A DNA stretch of 64,000 nucleotides from Collinsella sp. (GCA_019414645.1 DXLP01000002.1:48291-112290), one strand, 5' to 3'. Positions 32,999 to 42,699 are shown, numbered from the stretch's first letter. Notes: a model not told the origin generated them from the sequence alone. Made by a program: numbers and translations.

Positions 32999-33128
32999 GT
33001 CATAAGGGATACTCTTGCCGGCGCTTGGGGACAGTCCCTAAGTGCCGGCAGATTGGGACACTCCTTTGCAAGATGGCGCTGAAGACTGTCCCCAACGACT
33101 AACCGTTTAAGAACGTCCCCAATGACTA
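32970..33128. repeat. Cluster of 'TTGGGGAC' palindromic repeats (families C and H)
   Basis: C copy: TAGTCGTT...AATGACTA flanks TTGGGGACGTTCTTAAA (32970-32998). H copy: GCCGGCGCTT / AAGTGCCGGC with an inner GGGA-CAG-TCCC hairpin (33017-33049), followed by a related unit to 33069. Reverse C copies: GTCCCCAACGACTA and GTCCCCAATGACTA near 33088-33101 and 33114-33128. Together with element A they fill the 432-bp gap between the SDR gene and tgt. They do not encode protein. Confidence 0.65.
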
Positions 33129-33180
33129 TGACCCCTTTGCACCAGTTTCTGTCGAGTCGGTGCGGTTTGCGGGTTGCCCG

Positions 33181-33186
33181 TATAAT
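33181..33186 (+). promoter_or_regulatory. Probable -10 box of tgt
   Basis: A consensus TATAAT lies 37 bp before the tgt start codon. No good -35 hexamer is seen at the usual spacing. Confidence 0.4.
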
Positions 33187-33223
33187 GGTTTGCGTATGAA
33201 CCGCAACCAAGGAGTTCCAGTTT

Positions 33224-34363
33224 ATGGACCAGAGCCTTTTTAAATTCGACCTGATCGCCGAGGACCCGACGACGCACGCGCGTGCCGGCGTACTGCACAC
33301 CCCGCACGGCGATATCGAGACGCCAATCTTTATGCCCGTGGGCACCAAGGCAAACGTCAAGGGTATTCCTACCGAGACCGTCAAACAGCTCGGCGCCCAG
33401 ATCGTGCTTGCCAACACCTATCACCTGTCCATGCGTCCCGGCGAGGACACCATTGCCGAGCTGGGCGGCCTGCACAAGTTTATGAACTGGCACGGCCCCA
33501 TTCTTACCGATTCGGGCGGTTTCCAGGTGTTCAGCCACAACGACGCCGTCAAGCTCACCGACGAGGGCGTGCGCTTTATCGTCAACGACTACGACGGCCG
33601 CCACGTGTTCTGGACGCCCGAGGACAACATGGAAATCGCCATGAAGCTCGGCTCCGATATCTGCATGCAGCTCGACCAGTGCCCGGGCTATCCCGCCACG
33701 CGCGCCTACGTCGAGCGCGCCGTTGAGCTGTCGAGTATGTGGGCCGAGCGCTGCTATAAGGCGCATACCCGCGATGACCAGGCGCTCTTTGGCATCGTCC
33801 AAGGCGGCATGCACCTGGACCTGCGCCTGCGCTCGCTGCGCCATCTGGAGGAGTGCGGCGACTTCCCGGGTTACGGCATCGGCGGCTATTCGGTGGGCGA
33901 AGACCACGAGACCATGTTCGAGACGCTGGCACCGCTGGTTTCCGAGTACATGCCTAAGCACAAGCCGCGCTACCTCATGGGCGTCGGCAACCCTACCACG
34001 CTCGTGCGCGGCGTTGGCGTGGGCATCGACATGTTCGACTGCGTGCTGCCGACGCGCACCGGCCGCATGGGTACGGCGTTCTCCAGTGAAGGTCGCCTTA
34101 ACTTCCGCAACGCGCGCTTTGCGCACGACGACGGCCCCATCGACCCCACCTGCACCTGCCCGGTGTGCACGGGCGGCTACAGCCGTGCGCTCATCCGTCA
34201 CATGGTCACGCAGAAGGAGATGCTCGGCGGTATTCTGCTGTCGATGCACAACATTTACTACCTGCTCAACCTTATGCAGCGTGCCCGTCAGGCCATTATC
34301 GAGGGCCGCTACGGCGCGTTTGTGAGCGACTGGATGAACAGTCCTGCGGCGGTGGATTACTAA
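33224..34363 (+). CDS. tgt: tRNA-guanine transglycosylase (bacterial)
   Basis: 379 residues, the normal length, with AAGGAG nine bases upstream. Substrate-binding motifs are TDSGGFQVFS near residue 90 and GIGGYSVGED; the catalytic aspartate is in GIDMFDCVLPTRTGRMG; the zinc site is CTCPVCTGGYSRALIRHM with two more ligands downstream. The enzyme exchanges guanine 34 of GUN-anticodon tRNAs for preQ1 (or preQ0). With queA and queH upstream it completes the tRNA-dependent part of queuosine synthesis; genes for making preQ1 are not in the window. Confidence 0.97.
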   Translation: MDQSLFKFDLIAEDPTTHARAGVLHTPHGDIETPIFMPVGTKANVKGIPTETVKQLGAQIVLANTYHLSMRPGEDTIAELGGLHKFMNWHGPILTDSGGFQVFSHNDAVKLTDEGVRFIVNDYDGRHVFWTPEDNMEIAMKLGSDICMQLDQCPGYPATRAYVERAVELSSMWAERCYKAHTRDDQALFGIVQGGMHLDLRLRSLRHLEECGDFPGYGIGGYSVGEDHETMFETLAPLVSEYMPKHKPRYLMGVGNPTTLVRGVGVGIDMFDCVLPTRTGRMGTAFSSEGRLNFRNARFAHDDGPIDPTCTCPVCTGGYSRALIRHMVTQKEMLGGILLSMHNIYYLLNLMQRARQAIIEGRYGAFVSDWMNSPAAVDY

Positions 34364-34496
34364 GAGCCGCGACCGCTGACCGATGCCTTGCAAGCACTTG
34401 ATGCATCGTGGGTACCATACCGAATAGTTGATGTTCGAGCGGGTGTTTGACGCATGGCGTCGACCCCGCCCGTTTCTATTTTCGATAGGAGTGCCC

Positions 34497-35255
34497 ATGA
34501 TTAAGAATGAGAACGTCGAGGGCGAGCCGGCTTACGACGAGACGTACCGGCGCGGTCCCGTGGTCATGCGCGGCCCCATGATTCCCAAGGACAACACCTA
34601 CGCCAACCTGCTGGCACCCGAGGACTCGACTGACTGGTTGCACACCGACCCCTGGCGCGTGCTGCGCATTCAGGTAGAGTTCGTCGATGGCTTTGGCGCG
34701 CTTGCCGAGCTTGGTCCTGCGGTGACCATCTTCGGCAGTGCCCGCACGCCCAAGACAGATCCGCTCTACAAGGCGGCTCGCACGGTCGGTCGCAAAATCG
34801 CCCAACGCGGCGTGGCGGTTATCACCGGCGGTGGCCCCGGCGTCATGGAGGCGGCCAACAGGGGAGCGGCGAGCGTGAACGGCAAGTCGGTCGGCTTGGG
34901 TATCGAGCTTCCGCACGAACATGGGCTCAACAAATACGTGAACCTTGGCATGGACTTCCGTTACTTCTTTGTGCGCAAGACCATGTTCGTCAAATACAGC
35001 TCGGGCGCCATCGTGTTTCCCGGCGGCTTTGGCACGCTCGACGAGATGTTCGAGGTGCTCACGCTGGTGCAGACGCACAAGGTCAAGCGTATGCCGCTCG
35101 TTTTGGTGGGCACCGAGTACTGGCAGGGCCTGTTCGACTGGCTCAACGGCCCGGTGATGGACGCCGGTATGATTAGCCCGCTCGATCCGGAGCTGGTGCA
35201 CATTACCGACGACCTCAACGAGGCCGTCGACATTGCCCTAAGTGGGCTGATGTAG
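34497..35255 (+). CDS. LOG family protein (TIGR00730-like Rossmann-fold nucleosidase/phosphoribohydrolase)
   Basis: 252 residues from ATG 34497 (ATAGGAG upstream). The central Rossmann fold has VTIFGSARTPK, VAVITGGGPGVMEAANRGA and the signature VFPGGFGTLDEMFEVLTLVQTHK, where GGxGTxxE carries the catalytic arginine/glutamate environment of LONELY GUY proteins. These cleave nucleoside-5'-monophosphates of the cytokinin type; older annotation as lysine decarboxylase is misleading. An N-terminal extension of ~60 residues is present. The physiological substrate in gut bacteria is unknown. A large hairpin after the stop codon can end the transcript. Confidence 0.9.
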   Translation: MIKNENVEGEPAYDETYRRGPVVMRGPMIPKDNTYANLLAPEDSTDWLHTDPWRVLRIQVEFVDGFGALAELGPAVTIFGSARTPKTDPLYKAARTVGRKIAQRGVAVITGGGPGVMEAANRGAASVNGKSVGLGIELPHEHGLNKYVNLGMDFRYFFVRKTMFVKYSSGAIVFPGGFGTLDEMFEVLTLVQTHKVKRMPLVLVGTEYWQGLFDWLNGPVMDAGMISPLDPELVHITDDLNEAVDIALSGLM

Positions 35256-35266
35256 GGTAGCTAAAA

Positions 35267-35327
35267 TGGGACGGGGCTAAAAGACCGGTGCGTAACGTTG
35301 CATGCCACTCTTTTTAGCCCCGTCCCA
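35267..35327. terminator. Long hairpin, probable terminator of the LOG gene
   Basis: TGGGACGGGGCTAAAA...TCTTTTTAGCCCCGTCCCA forms ~18-bp arms (one extra A on one side) with a 24-nt loop, 12 bp after the stop codon. The uridine-rich arm gives a weak T run. Confidence 0.6.
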
Positions 35328-35344
35328 AATGAACTGCTTTTAAG

Positions 35345-35407
35345 TTGCGGTGAAATAGGGATTGATTTGCGGCTGATAAGCCAAAAACAGTCCCTATTCC
35401 ACCGCAA
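35345..35407. repeat. Palindromic repeat family B, copy 2
   Basis: TTGCGGTGAAATAGGGA (35345-35361) pairs with the segment ending 35407 (16 of 17 bp) and an inner GGCT-gata-AGCC stem sits in the loop. The outer stem starts with the same TTGCGGTGA as copy 1 while the rest differs but still pairs. Confidence 0.7.
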
Positions 35408-35422
35408 GTGGTAAAGGCGCCC

Positions 35423-36283
35423 CTAGTGGATGGGCTGGTAGCGGGGGCAGTAGCCGATGGCGATGGCGTCGACGCCTACGTGGGTGGCAATGGTGCAGCC
35501 GATGGGGCCGGTGCCGGCGTCCAAGTAGTTCTGGCCTGCGAGCGCTTGGTTGACGAGCTCCTGCTCCTCGGCGGCGCCGGTCGTGAGCACGCGAACGCTG
35601 GAGCCCGGATGCTCGGTCAAAAATGCGAGGCAATCGGCCATGGTGTTGGCGACGATGCGCTTGGCGCCGCGGCCCTTTTTGATGGCCTTGATCTCGCCCG
35701 ATTTCCACTCCGGCGAAACGGCCAGGCGAATGTTGAGCATCTGCGTGAGCTGGCCGGCGAGTTTGGGCGCGCGGCCGTTCTTAACGAGGTTCTCGAGCGT
35801 GCGGGGAATCAGCAGCAGGTGGGCGTCGGGCAGCGTCGCGCGGATCTGCGCCTCGGTCTCGTCCAGGCTGCGGCCGTCCTCGCGCATGGCCAGCGCGTAC
35901 TCCACCAGCAGACCCTCGGCGCCCGAGCCGGTGCGCGAGTCGATGCAGCGCACGTCGAGCTCGTGCGTTTCGGCCGTCAGGCTGGCGTTGGCATAGCAGG
36001 CGGACCACTCGCTGCACAGCGAGATAAAGATGGCGCTGTCGTGGCCGTCGGCGAGCACGCGGTCAAAGAGTGCCTTGAACTCGCCGGCGCTCGGCTGCGA
36101 GGTGTGCGGCAGTTGCTCGGAGCCGGCCATGCGCGCGACGTACTCCTGGGCGGTAATCTGCACCTGGTCGAGCAGGTCCTCGCCCTCGATAATCACATGC
36201 AGCGGAATCACGTAAATGCCGAGCTCTTGGGCGCGGGCGGGGGAGATGTCCGACGTGGAGTCGGTTATGATGGCAAAAGACAT
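35423..36283 (-). CDS. DegV family fatty-acid-binding protein (copy 2)
   Basis: 286 residues from ATG 36283 (AAAGGTG upstream). The pattern is that of DegV/FakB: FAIITDSTSDIS at the start, LPHTSQPSAGEFKALFD, FISLCSEWSACYANA in place of the usual 'SGTYQSA' loop, RCIDSRTGSGAEGLLV, and a C-terminal THVGVDAIAIGYC. The DSTSD motif binds the fatty-acid carboxylate. The ligand-loop change compared with copy 1 (SSGISGTYGSA) suggests a different fatty acid is held. It should work with a FakA kinase encoded elsewhere. Confidence 0.92.
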   Translation of the reverse strand: MSFAIITDSTSDISPARAQELGIYVIPLHVIIEGEDLLDQVQITAQEYVARMAGSEQLPHTSQPSAGEFKALFDRVLADGHDSAIFISLCSEWSACYANASLTAETHELDVRCIDSRTGSGAEGLLVEYALAMREDGRSLDETEAQIRATLPDAHLLLIPRTLENLVKNGRAPKLAGQLTQMLNIRLAVSPEWKSGEIKAIKKGRGAKRIVANTMADCLAFLTEHPGSSVRVLTTGAAEEQELVNQALAGQNYLDAGTGPIGCTIATHVGVDAIAIGYCPRYQPIH

Positions 36284-36439
36284 AATTGCACCTTTCGTTG
36301 GGACGCTTGCGCGCCGCCTTCTGAGAGCAAAGTGCGACAAGTATAGTAGAGTCGTTCCACATTGCTAGGTTCAATTGTTGAATAGTCAACAGTTTGAAGT
36401 CTCGGTGTGGAAATCGTCAACTGGGGAAGAGGAATGCCG
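36284..36439. promoter_or_regulatory. Divergent promoter region (DegV copy 2 / HAD phosphatase)
   Basis: An AT-rich stretch (about 36335-36405, including GTTGAATAGTCAAC, a short palindrome at 36376-36390) separates the two divergent genes and probably holds both promoters. The palindrome could be an operator. Confidence 0.35.
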
Positions 36440-37102
36440 ATGGAGGCGTTGGAGATAGGCAAACGGCCGGTCGTGTTGTTTGATTTTGACGGCACAGTGG
36501 CAGATACGGGCCGGGCGGTGATGACCTCGACGCGCAAGACGCTGGCTGCGCGCGGGTTTTCGGAGGCGCAGATGGGTGATCTGCGCCGTATGATCGGGCC
36601 GCCCCTGTGGAAGAGCTTTCACGACTTTTACGGCTTTTCGCGCGAGGAGTCGCTTGTGGTGGCCGACGAGTACCGCGCATTTTTTGATGAGCTGGGGCCG
36701 GAGGAGTACCCCGTGTTCGATGGGATCCCCGAGCTGCTGGATGGGTTGGTCGCCCAAGGCAAGCGTATGGCCGTGGCGACGTCGCGCATGGAGGCAAAGT
36801 GTATCGACATGGTGCGTGAGCTCGAGCTTTCTCAGTTTGAGTCGGTGGTTGGCATGAATCCGCCGCAGGGACGCGAGACCAAGGCCGATTCGGTCCGCGA
36901 TGCCCTGGCGGCGCTCGGTGCGACGGCCGACGATACCGTGATGATCGGCGATCGCTTTAACGATGTGGAGGGCGCGCACGCGATGGGCGTGCCGTGCATT
37001 GGCATCTATTCGGGCGCGGCGGCGCCGGGCGAGCACGAGGCTGCGGGTGCCGATGCGGTGGTGCACTCGGTGGCCGAGCTTGCTAAACTTTTCGCTATCT
37101 AA
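36440..37102 (+). CDS. HAD-superfamily phosphatase (phosphoglycolate phosphatase-like)
   Basis: 220 residues from ATG 36440, with AGAGGA seven bases upstream; a GTG at 36407 is less likely. Motif I is VVLFDFDGTVADTG (nucleophile and acid aspartates), motif II is AVATSRMEAKC, and motifs III/IV are K in ETKADSV and VMIGDRFNDVEGA. The helical cap (residues ~20-85) sits between motifs I and II, as in phosphoglycolate/beta-phosphoglucomutase-type subclass I enzymes. The substrate is uncertain. The gene is 55 bp upstream of the dipeptidase gene and probably cotranscribed with it. Confidence 0.9.
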   Translation: MEALEIGKRPVVLFDFDGTVADTGRAVMTSTRKTLAARGFSEAQMGDLRRMIGPPLWKSFHDFYGFSREESLVVADEYRAFFDELGPEEYPVFDGIPELLDGLVAQGKRMAVATSRMEAKCIDMVRELELSQFESVVGMNPPQGRETKADSVRDALAALGATADDTVMIGDRFNDVEGAHAMGVPCIGIYSGAAAPGEHEAAGADAVVHSVAELAKLFAI

Positions 37103-37156
37103 TGACGTGATGTGAGGGACGGGCGTGCCCGTCGCTCATTGCTAAGGAGGTCGTCC

Positions 37157-38593
37157 ATGAATCAGGTGGAGCAGAGCGTCGCCGAGTATGTCGACGAGGT
37201 CTGGGAGGATGTCGTCGCCGATATCGAGCAGCTGGTGAGCTATCCGTCCGTGGCCGTTGCTGCCGATGCGGAGCCCGGCGCGCCGTTTGGCCGCCCGGTC
37301 CGTGACGCACTCGATTGCGCGCTCGGCATCGCGCAGAAGCTCGGCTACCAGACGAGCGATGACGAGGGCTTTGTGGGAATCGCCGATATTCCGGGCCGCG
37401 GCGATAAGCAGCTCGCGACCATCTGCCATGTGGACGTGGTACCCGCTGGCCCCGGTTGGAACACCGACCCGTTTGCGATGGAGCGCCGCGAGGGCTGGCT
37501 GCTCGGCCGTGGCGTGATCGACGACAAGGGTCCGGCGGTGCTGTCGCTCTACGCTGGTGCTTATCTGCTCAGGCACGGCATTGTGCCGCGCTATACCTTC
37601 CGTGCGCTGCTGGGCTGCGATGAGGAAGTGGGCATGTCCGACGTTCACCATTATCTGGAGAACCACGCAGACCCCGACTTTCTGTTTACGCCCGATGCCG
37701 AGTTCCCGGTTTGCAATGCCGAGAAGGGCCAGTTTGGGGCGACGTTTGTGAGCCCCAAGATCGACGGCGGGCGCATCGTGTCCTGGAGCGGTGCCGAGGC
37801 GAGCAACGCCATTCCGTCGCAGTCTATCTGCGAACTCGCGATTGCCGCCGATGAGCTGCCGGCACCGGTCGAGAACGCCGACCGCCTGGAGATCACGACG
37901 CTCGATAACGGGCATGCGCAGATTTTTGCCCGCGGTATTGGCGGTCACGCCTCGATGCCCGAGGGAACGATCAATGCCGTCGGCCTTATCGTGGCGTATC
38001 TGCGCGAGGCCGAGGACGCGTTTGGTGCCCGTGGCGAGCGCCTGCTGACGCCTGCCGAGCACGAGTTTGTCAAGTTTTTGGCTTTTGTGCATGCGGACGC
38101 CTATGGCCGCGGCCTGGGCATCGACGCGACGAGCCCCGCGTTTGGCCCGCTCACCTGCAACCCCGGCGTCATCCGTGTGGCGGATGGCTACATTGAGCAG
38201 GTCATTGACGTGCGTTTCCCCGATAGCACCAGTGCCGATACCATCTGCGAGCAACTCGAGCCGCTCGTGGGCCGCTTTGGCGTGACGTGCCGTGTGGGTC
38301 GTGCAAAGGTGCCGTTCTCGGTCTCTGCCGACGATCCGGCCGTGAAGGCGCTTATCGATACCTATAACGAGTTTACGGGCAAGCATGCCGAGCCCTTTGC
38401 CATGGGCGGCGGCACGTACGCGCGCAACTTTGCCCGTGCCGTCTCGTTTGGCCCCGAGGAGACCGGCCTGGAGCTGCCCGCATGGGGCGGCCAGATGCAC
38501 GGCCCCAACGAGTGCGCCAACGAGGAGCAGCTCAAGCAAGCGCTCAAGATTTACATCGTGGCCATCCTGCGCCTCAACGAACTTGAGCTGTAG
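37157..38593 (+). CDS. M20 family dipeptidase (PepV/Sapep-like)
   Basis: 478 residues from ATG 37157, seven bases after AAGGAGG. Metal ligands of the M20 family are in ATICHVDVVPAG (His), LLGRGVIDDKGP (bridging Asp), GCDEEVGM (general-base Glu and metal Glu), and FTPDAEFP; the C-terminal metal His is expected in WGGQMHGPNE. A lid/dimerisation domain lies in the middle. Length and motifs match PepV-type cytosolic dipeptidases that need Zn or Mn and cleave Xaa-His and other dipeptides. The upstream HAD gene is close, but no shared pathway is apparent. Confidence 0.92.
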   Translation: MNQVEQSVAEYVDEVWEDVVADIEQLVSYPSVAVAADAEPGAPFGRPVRDALDCALGIAQKLGYQTSDDEGFVGIADIPGRGDKQLATICHVDVVPAGPGWNTDPFAMERREGWLLGRGVIDDKGPAVLSLYAGAYLLRHGIVPRYTFRALLGCDEEVGMSDVHHYLENHADPDFLFTPDAEFPVCNAEKGQFGATFVSPKIDGGRIVSWSGAEASNAIPSQSICELAIAADELPAPVENADRLEITTLDNGHAQIFARGIGGHASMPEGTINAVGLIVAYLREAEDAFGARGERLLTPAEHEFVKFLAFVHADAYGRGLGIDATSPAFGPLTCNPGVIRVADGYIEQVIDVRFPDSTSADTICEQLEPLVGRFGVTCRVGRAKVPFSVSADDPAVKALIDTYNEFTGKHAEPFAMGGGTYARNFARAVSFGPEETGLELPAWGGQMHGPNECANEEQLKQALKIYIVAILRLNELEL

Positions 38594-38596
38594 GGC

Positions 38597-38690
38597 TTCC
38601 CCAGGCACCCGACCTTGCCCCTCAAACCGTCGCTTGCGTACCAAAGTACGCGGCGCTCCTCTTTCGGGGCAATCTCGGGCACCTGGGAAA
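38597..38690. repeat. Nested palindrome after the dipeptidase gene
   Basis: Three nested pairings are visible: an outer imperfect TTCCCCAGG...CCTGGGAAA, a middle TTGCCCC...GGGGCAA and an inner GCGTAC-caaa-GTACGC. It begins four bases after the stop codon and is not coding. It may act as a terminator or be another intergenic repeat family. Confidence 0.55.
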
Positions 38691-38726
38691 CCCCTATATC
38701 CTGCTTGGATACAAACTTGCATTACG

Positions 38727-38753
38727 AGCCCGGTGCTTCGGCCCGGGCTTTTT
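38727..38753 (+). terminator. Intrinsic terminator
   Basis: AGCCCGG...CCGGGCT hairpin followed by TTTTT on the + strand. It separates the dipeptidase transcript from the phosphate operon. Confidence 0.8.
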
Positions 38754-38767
38754 CTGTTGCGGTGGGG

Positions 38768-38790
38768 TAGTCATTGGGGACGTTCCTTTG
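38768..38790 (+). repeat. Degenerate repeat family C copy upstream of pstS
   Basis: TAGTCATTGGGGACGTTCC is shared with the C repeats at 29781 and 32970, but the 3' pairing arm is missing. A GTTGCGGTG fragment like the start of family B precedes it (38756-38764). The remaining sequence to the pstS start holds its leader; no Pho-box-like site is recognised. Confidence 0.55.
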
Positions 38791-38982
38791 GTGTAAAAGG
38801 TGCGCCATGTTCGGCGCTGGATTGTTATCCGTTTGTAAAGGCTGGGCAGAGCTTGCGGTAAAGGTCTATCAATAGCCCGTAAGAAACCGCAGTTGGCGCG
38901 AGCGCTGCCCGGTCGGGGCCGTATCTTTCCAAACAGCAAAGCGGGCAGGGTGCCCGCGATTCGCATGTATGAAAGGAAGATC

Positions 38983-39921
38983 ATGCTCGATCAGGCTTAT
39001 TCTCGTCGTCAGTTCCTCGGCCTCGCTGGTGGTCTTGCCAGCATCGTCGGCCTCGGCCTCGTTGGCTGCGGTGGCGCAGACGCTTCCAACGCTGCCGACA
39101 AGGGTAGCGCCGCTGCTGCCGAGTCCGTCTCCGGCGAGGTGACCTACGACGGTGCCTCTTCGTTCCAGGCTCTCGTCGAGGCCGCTGCCGAGAAGTTCAT
39201 GGATGCCAACCCGGACGTCTCCGTCTCCGGCTCGGGCAACGGTTCGGGCAAGGGTCTGACCGCTGTCGCCGCCGGCACCGTCACCATCGGTAACTCCGAC
39301 GTCTTCGCCGAGACCAAGCTCGAGGCCGACCAGGTCAAGAACCTCGTCGACCACGAGGTCGCCGTTGTGGGCATGGGTCCCGTCGTCTCCAAGAACGTGA
39401 CGGTCGACGACCTGTCCCTTGAGCAGCTCAAGGGCATCTTCTCCGGCCAGATCACCAACTGGAAGGAGGTCGGCGGCGACGACGCCACCATCGTCGTGCT
39501 CAACCGCAAGGCCGGCTCCGGTACCCGCGCCACCTTCGAGGCGGCCGTCTTTGGCGACGAGACCGTCGACTTTAAGGGCGACGCCGAGCTCGACAAGTCC
39601 GGCGATGTCCAGACTCAGATGGGCAGCACCGACAACGCCATCTCCTACCTGGACTTCTCGCACTTCGATGACTCCAAGTTCAACGCCATCAAGGTCGAGG
39701 GCGTGGAGCCCAAGAGCGCAAACGTCACCGACGACTCCTTTAAGATCTGGGCGACCGAGCACATGTACTGCGCAAAGGACGCCGACGATGCCACCAAGGC
39801 CTTCCTGGAGTTCATGCTTTCCGACGACGTCCAGGGCAAGCTCGTCGAGGAGCAGGGCTTTATCCCCGTTTCTGCCATGAAGATCGTCAAGGACGCCAGC
39901 GGCAAGGTCTCCGCTAAATAA
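38983..39921 (+). CDS. pstS: Phosphate ABC transporter, substrate-binding lipoprotein PstS
   Basis: 312 residues from ATG 38983 (AAAGGAAG upstream). The signal combines a twin-arginine-like SRRQFLGLAGG with a lipobox LVGC (Cys29), so it is an anchored lipoprotein. Phosphate-binding loops typical of PstS are GASSFQALVEAAAEKF, SGSGNGSGKGLTAV, and NRKAGSGTRATFEAAV; the protein is shorter than most PstS but complete. It binds orthophosphate outside the membrane and delivers it to PstCA. It is first in pstSCAB, with 24 bp to pstC. High-affinity expression under phosphate limitation is expected, though no PhoU or two-component gene is next to it. Confidence 0.96.
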   Translation: MLDQAYSRRQFLGLAGGLASIVGLGLVGCGGADASNAADKGSAAAAESVSGEVTYDGASSFQALVEAAAEKFMDANPDVSVSGSGNGSGKGLTAVAAGTVTIGNSDVFAETKLEADQVKNLVDHEVAVVGMGPVVSKNVTVDDLSLEQLKGIFSGQITNWKEVGGDDATIVVLNRKAGSGTRATFEAAVFGDETVDFKGDAELDKSGDVQTQMGSTDNAISYLDFSHFDDSKFNAIKVEGVEPKSANVTDDSFKIWATEHMYCAKDADDATKAFLEFMLSDDVQGKLVEEQGFIPVSAMKIVKDASGKVSAK

Positions 39922-39945
39922 GTAATCGCCCCGGAAAGGTTTGCA

Positions 39946-40854
39946 ATGGCAAAACAGCTGCCAAAGCGCGACCTTGAGAACGTGGGCCTGGGCGTCACGG
40001 GCGCGTGCGTGGCGCTCGTGACGCTTGTCGTTGCCGCGCTCATCTTTATGGTCGCCCAAAAGGGCCTCTCGGCTTTTCTCAAGGACGGCGTCTCGGTCGT
40101 CGAGTTTTTTACCGGTACCAAGTGGGACCTGGCTAACACAGCCGAAAACGGCCTGCCTTATACCGGCGCGCTGCCCCTGATCGTCACCTCGTTTGCGGTC
40201 ATGGTGCTCTCCACGCTCATCGCGCTGCCCATCGCCATCGGCTCTGCCATCTTTGCGGTCGAAATCCAGTCTAAGTTTGGCTCCAAGGTCTTTCAGCCGC
40301 TTATTGAGCTTTTGACCGGCATTCCCTCGGTCGTCTTTGGCCTGATCGGTTTTCACGTGGTCGTCGGTTTTATGAAGAGCGTTTTCCACGTGAGCACAGG
40401 CCTGGGCATCTTGCCCGGCGCCATCGTGCTGGCCGTCATGATTCTGCCGACGATGACCACGCTTTCGGTCGATGGCCTGCGCGCCGTGCCCGACAGCTAC
40501 CGCCAGGGCTCGCTCGCGCTGGGCTACACCCGCTGGCAGACCATCTGGCACGTGGTGCTCAAGAGCGCCATGCCCTCGCTCATGACCGCAGTCATCCTTG
40601 GCATGACCCGCGCCTTTGGCGAGACGCTCGCCGTGCGCATGGTTATCGGCGGCATCGAGGCCATGCCGACGTCGCTGCTGTCGCCGGCGTCTACCATCAC
40701 CACCACGCTCACCACGTCCATGGCGGTCTATGCCGAGGGCTCGGCCCAGGACGATGTTCTGTGGGCGCTCGGTCTGCTACTGATGGGCATGAGCCTCATC
40801 TTTATCCTGATCATCCACCTCATTGGCCGCAGGGGGGCGAAGGCTCGTGGCTAG
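39946..40854 (+). CDS. pstC: Phosphate ABC transporter permease PstC
   Basis: 302 residues with six membrane helices. The permease EAA-type loop is RQGSLALGYTRWQTIWHVVLKSAMPSLMTAVILGMTRAFGETLAV, where 'RAFGET' is the PstC signature. The segment ELLTGIPSVVFGLIGF is likewise diagnostic. It forms the membrane channel with PstA. The last eight bases overlap the start of pstA, indicating translational coupling. Confidence 0.96.
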   Translation: MAKQLPKRDLENVGLGVTGACVALVTLVVAALIFMVAQKGLSAFLKDGVSVVEFFTGTKWDLANTAENGLPYTGALPLIVTSFAVMVLSTLIALPIAIGSAIFAVEIQSKFGSKVFQPLIELLTGIPSVVFGLIGFHVVVGFMKSVFHVSTGLGILPGAIVLAVMILPTMTTLSVDGLRAVPDSYRQGSLALGYTRWQTIWHVVLKSAMPSLMTAVILGMTRAFGETLAVRMVIGGIEAMPTSLLSPASTITTTLTTSMAVYAEGSAQDDVLWALGLLLMGMSLIFILIIHLIGRRGAKARG

Positions 40855-41769
40855 CACGCGCATCCACATCGACGAGGCGAGACTCGGGCGTGTCCAAAAG
40901 CAGGACCGCATCGCCACGGGCGTGCTGACGGCAATCGTCGCCATCGTCATGCTCATCGTCGTCTCCATGGTGGCCTATATCCTGTTCGAGGGCATCTCGA
41001 CGCTGTTCCAGCCGGGCTTTCTCACGCAGCCCGCACGCGCCAACGGAACGCAGGGCGGCGTGCTCTACCAGCTGTTCGACTCGTTCTATCTGCTGCTGAT
41101 CACCCTGATCATCTCGGTGCCCATCAGCCTGGGCGGCGCGGTCTTTTTGGTTGAGTACGCGCCCGATGGGCCTATTCGCGACATCGCCTCGACCGCCATC
41201 GAGACGCTGTCCTCGCTGCCCTCCATCGTCGTAGGCATGTTCGGCTTTCTGGTGTTCTCAGTGCAGCTGGGCTGGAAGTACTCCATCATCTCCGGCGCCG
41301 TCGCGCTCACCATGTTCAACATCCCCATCCTGGTGCGCGTGATTCAGCAGGCGCTCGAGGACGTGCCGCAGGCCCAGCGCGATGCGTGCCTGGCCATGGG
41401 CCTCACTCGCTGGGAGGCCACACTGCACATCCTGATTCCCGAGGCCATGCCCGCCATCGTGACCGGCATCGTGCTTTCGGCCGGCCGCGTGTTTGGCGAG
41501 GCCGCGGCGCTGCTCTTTACCTCGGGCATGAGCTCGCCGGTTCGCCTGAACTTCTTGAGCTTTAACCTGTCAAGCCCCACCTGCGCCTGGAACGTGTTCC
41601 GTCCCGGCGAGTCGCTGGCCGTGCACATCTACAAGATCTATGGCGAGGGCAGCCCCGAGGCCCAGCAGATCGTCTGGGGCACCGCGGCACTGCTGATGAT
41701 TTGCGTGCTGCTGTTTAACGTAGTCGCCCGTATCGTGGGCAAGCAACTGGCAAGGAAGATGACGGCCGA

Positions 41770-41773
<4 letters not shown>
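40847..41773 (+). CDS. pstA: Phosphate ABC transporter permease PstA
   Basis: 308 residues from GTG 40847, which overlaps the pstC stop (GTGGCTAG). Six membrane helices; the signature ETLSSLPSIVVGMFGF and the loop DACLAMGLTRWEATLHILIPEAMPAIVTGIVLSAGRVFGEAAALLFT match PstA ('GRxxGE'). It pairs with PstC. Its stop codon overlaps the ATG of pstB (ATGA). Confidence 0.96.
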
Positions 41774-42642
<869 letters not shown>

Positions 42643-42699
42643 TCCGGGACATGCTTGAGGCCTGCGGCGACCACGGTCGCCACGGGACTGATTGGAGAG

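Noticed and set aside
32970..33128. CRISPR-like array made of the short repeats
   Set aside because: Repeat units differ in orientation and spacing, the spacers are not of equal length, and no cas genes are in the window.
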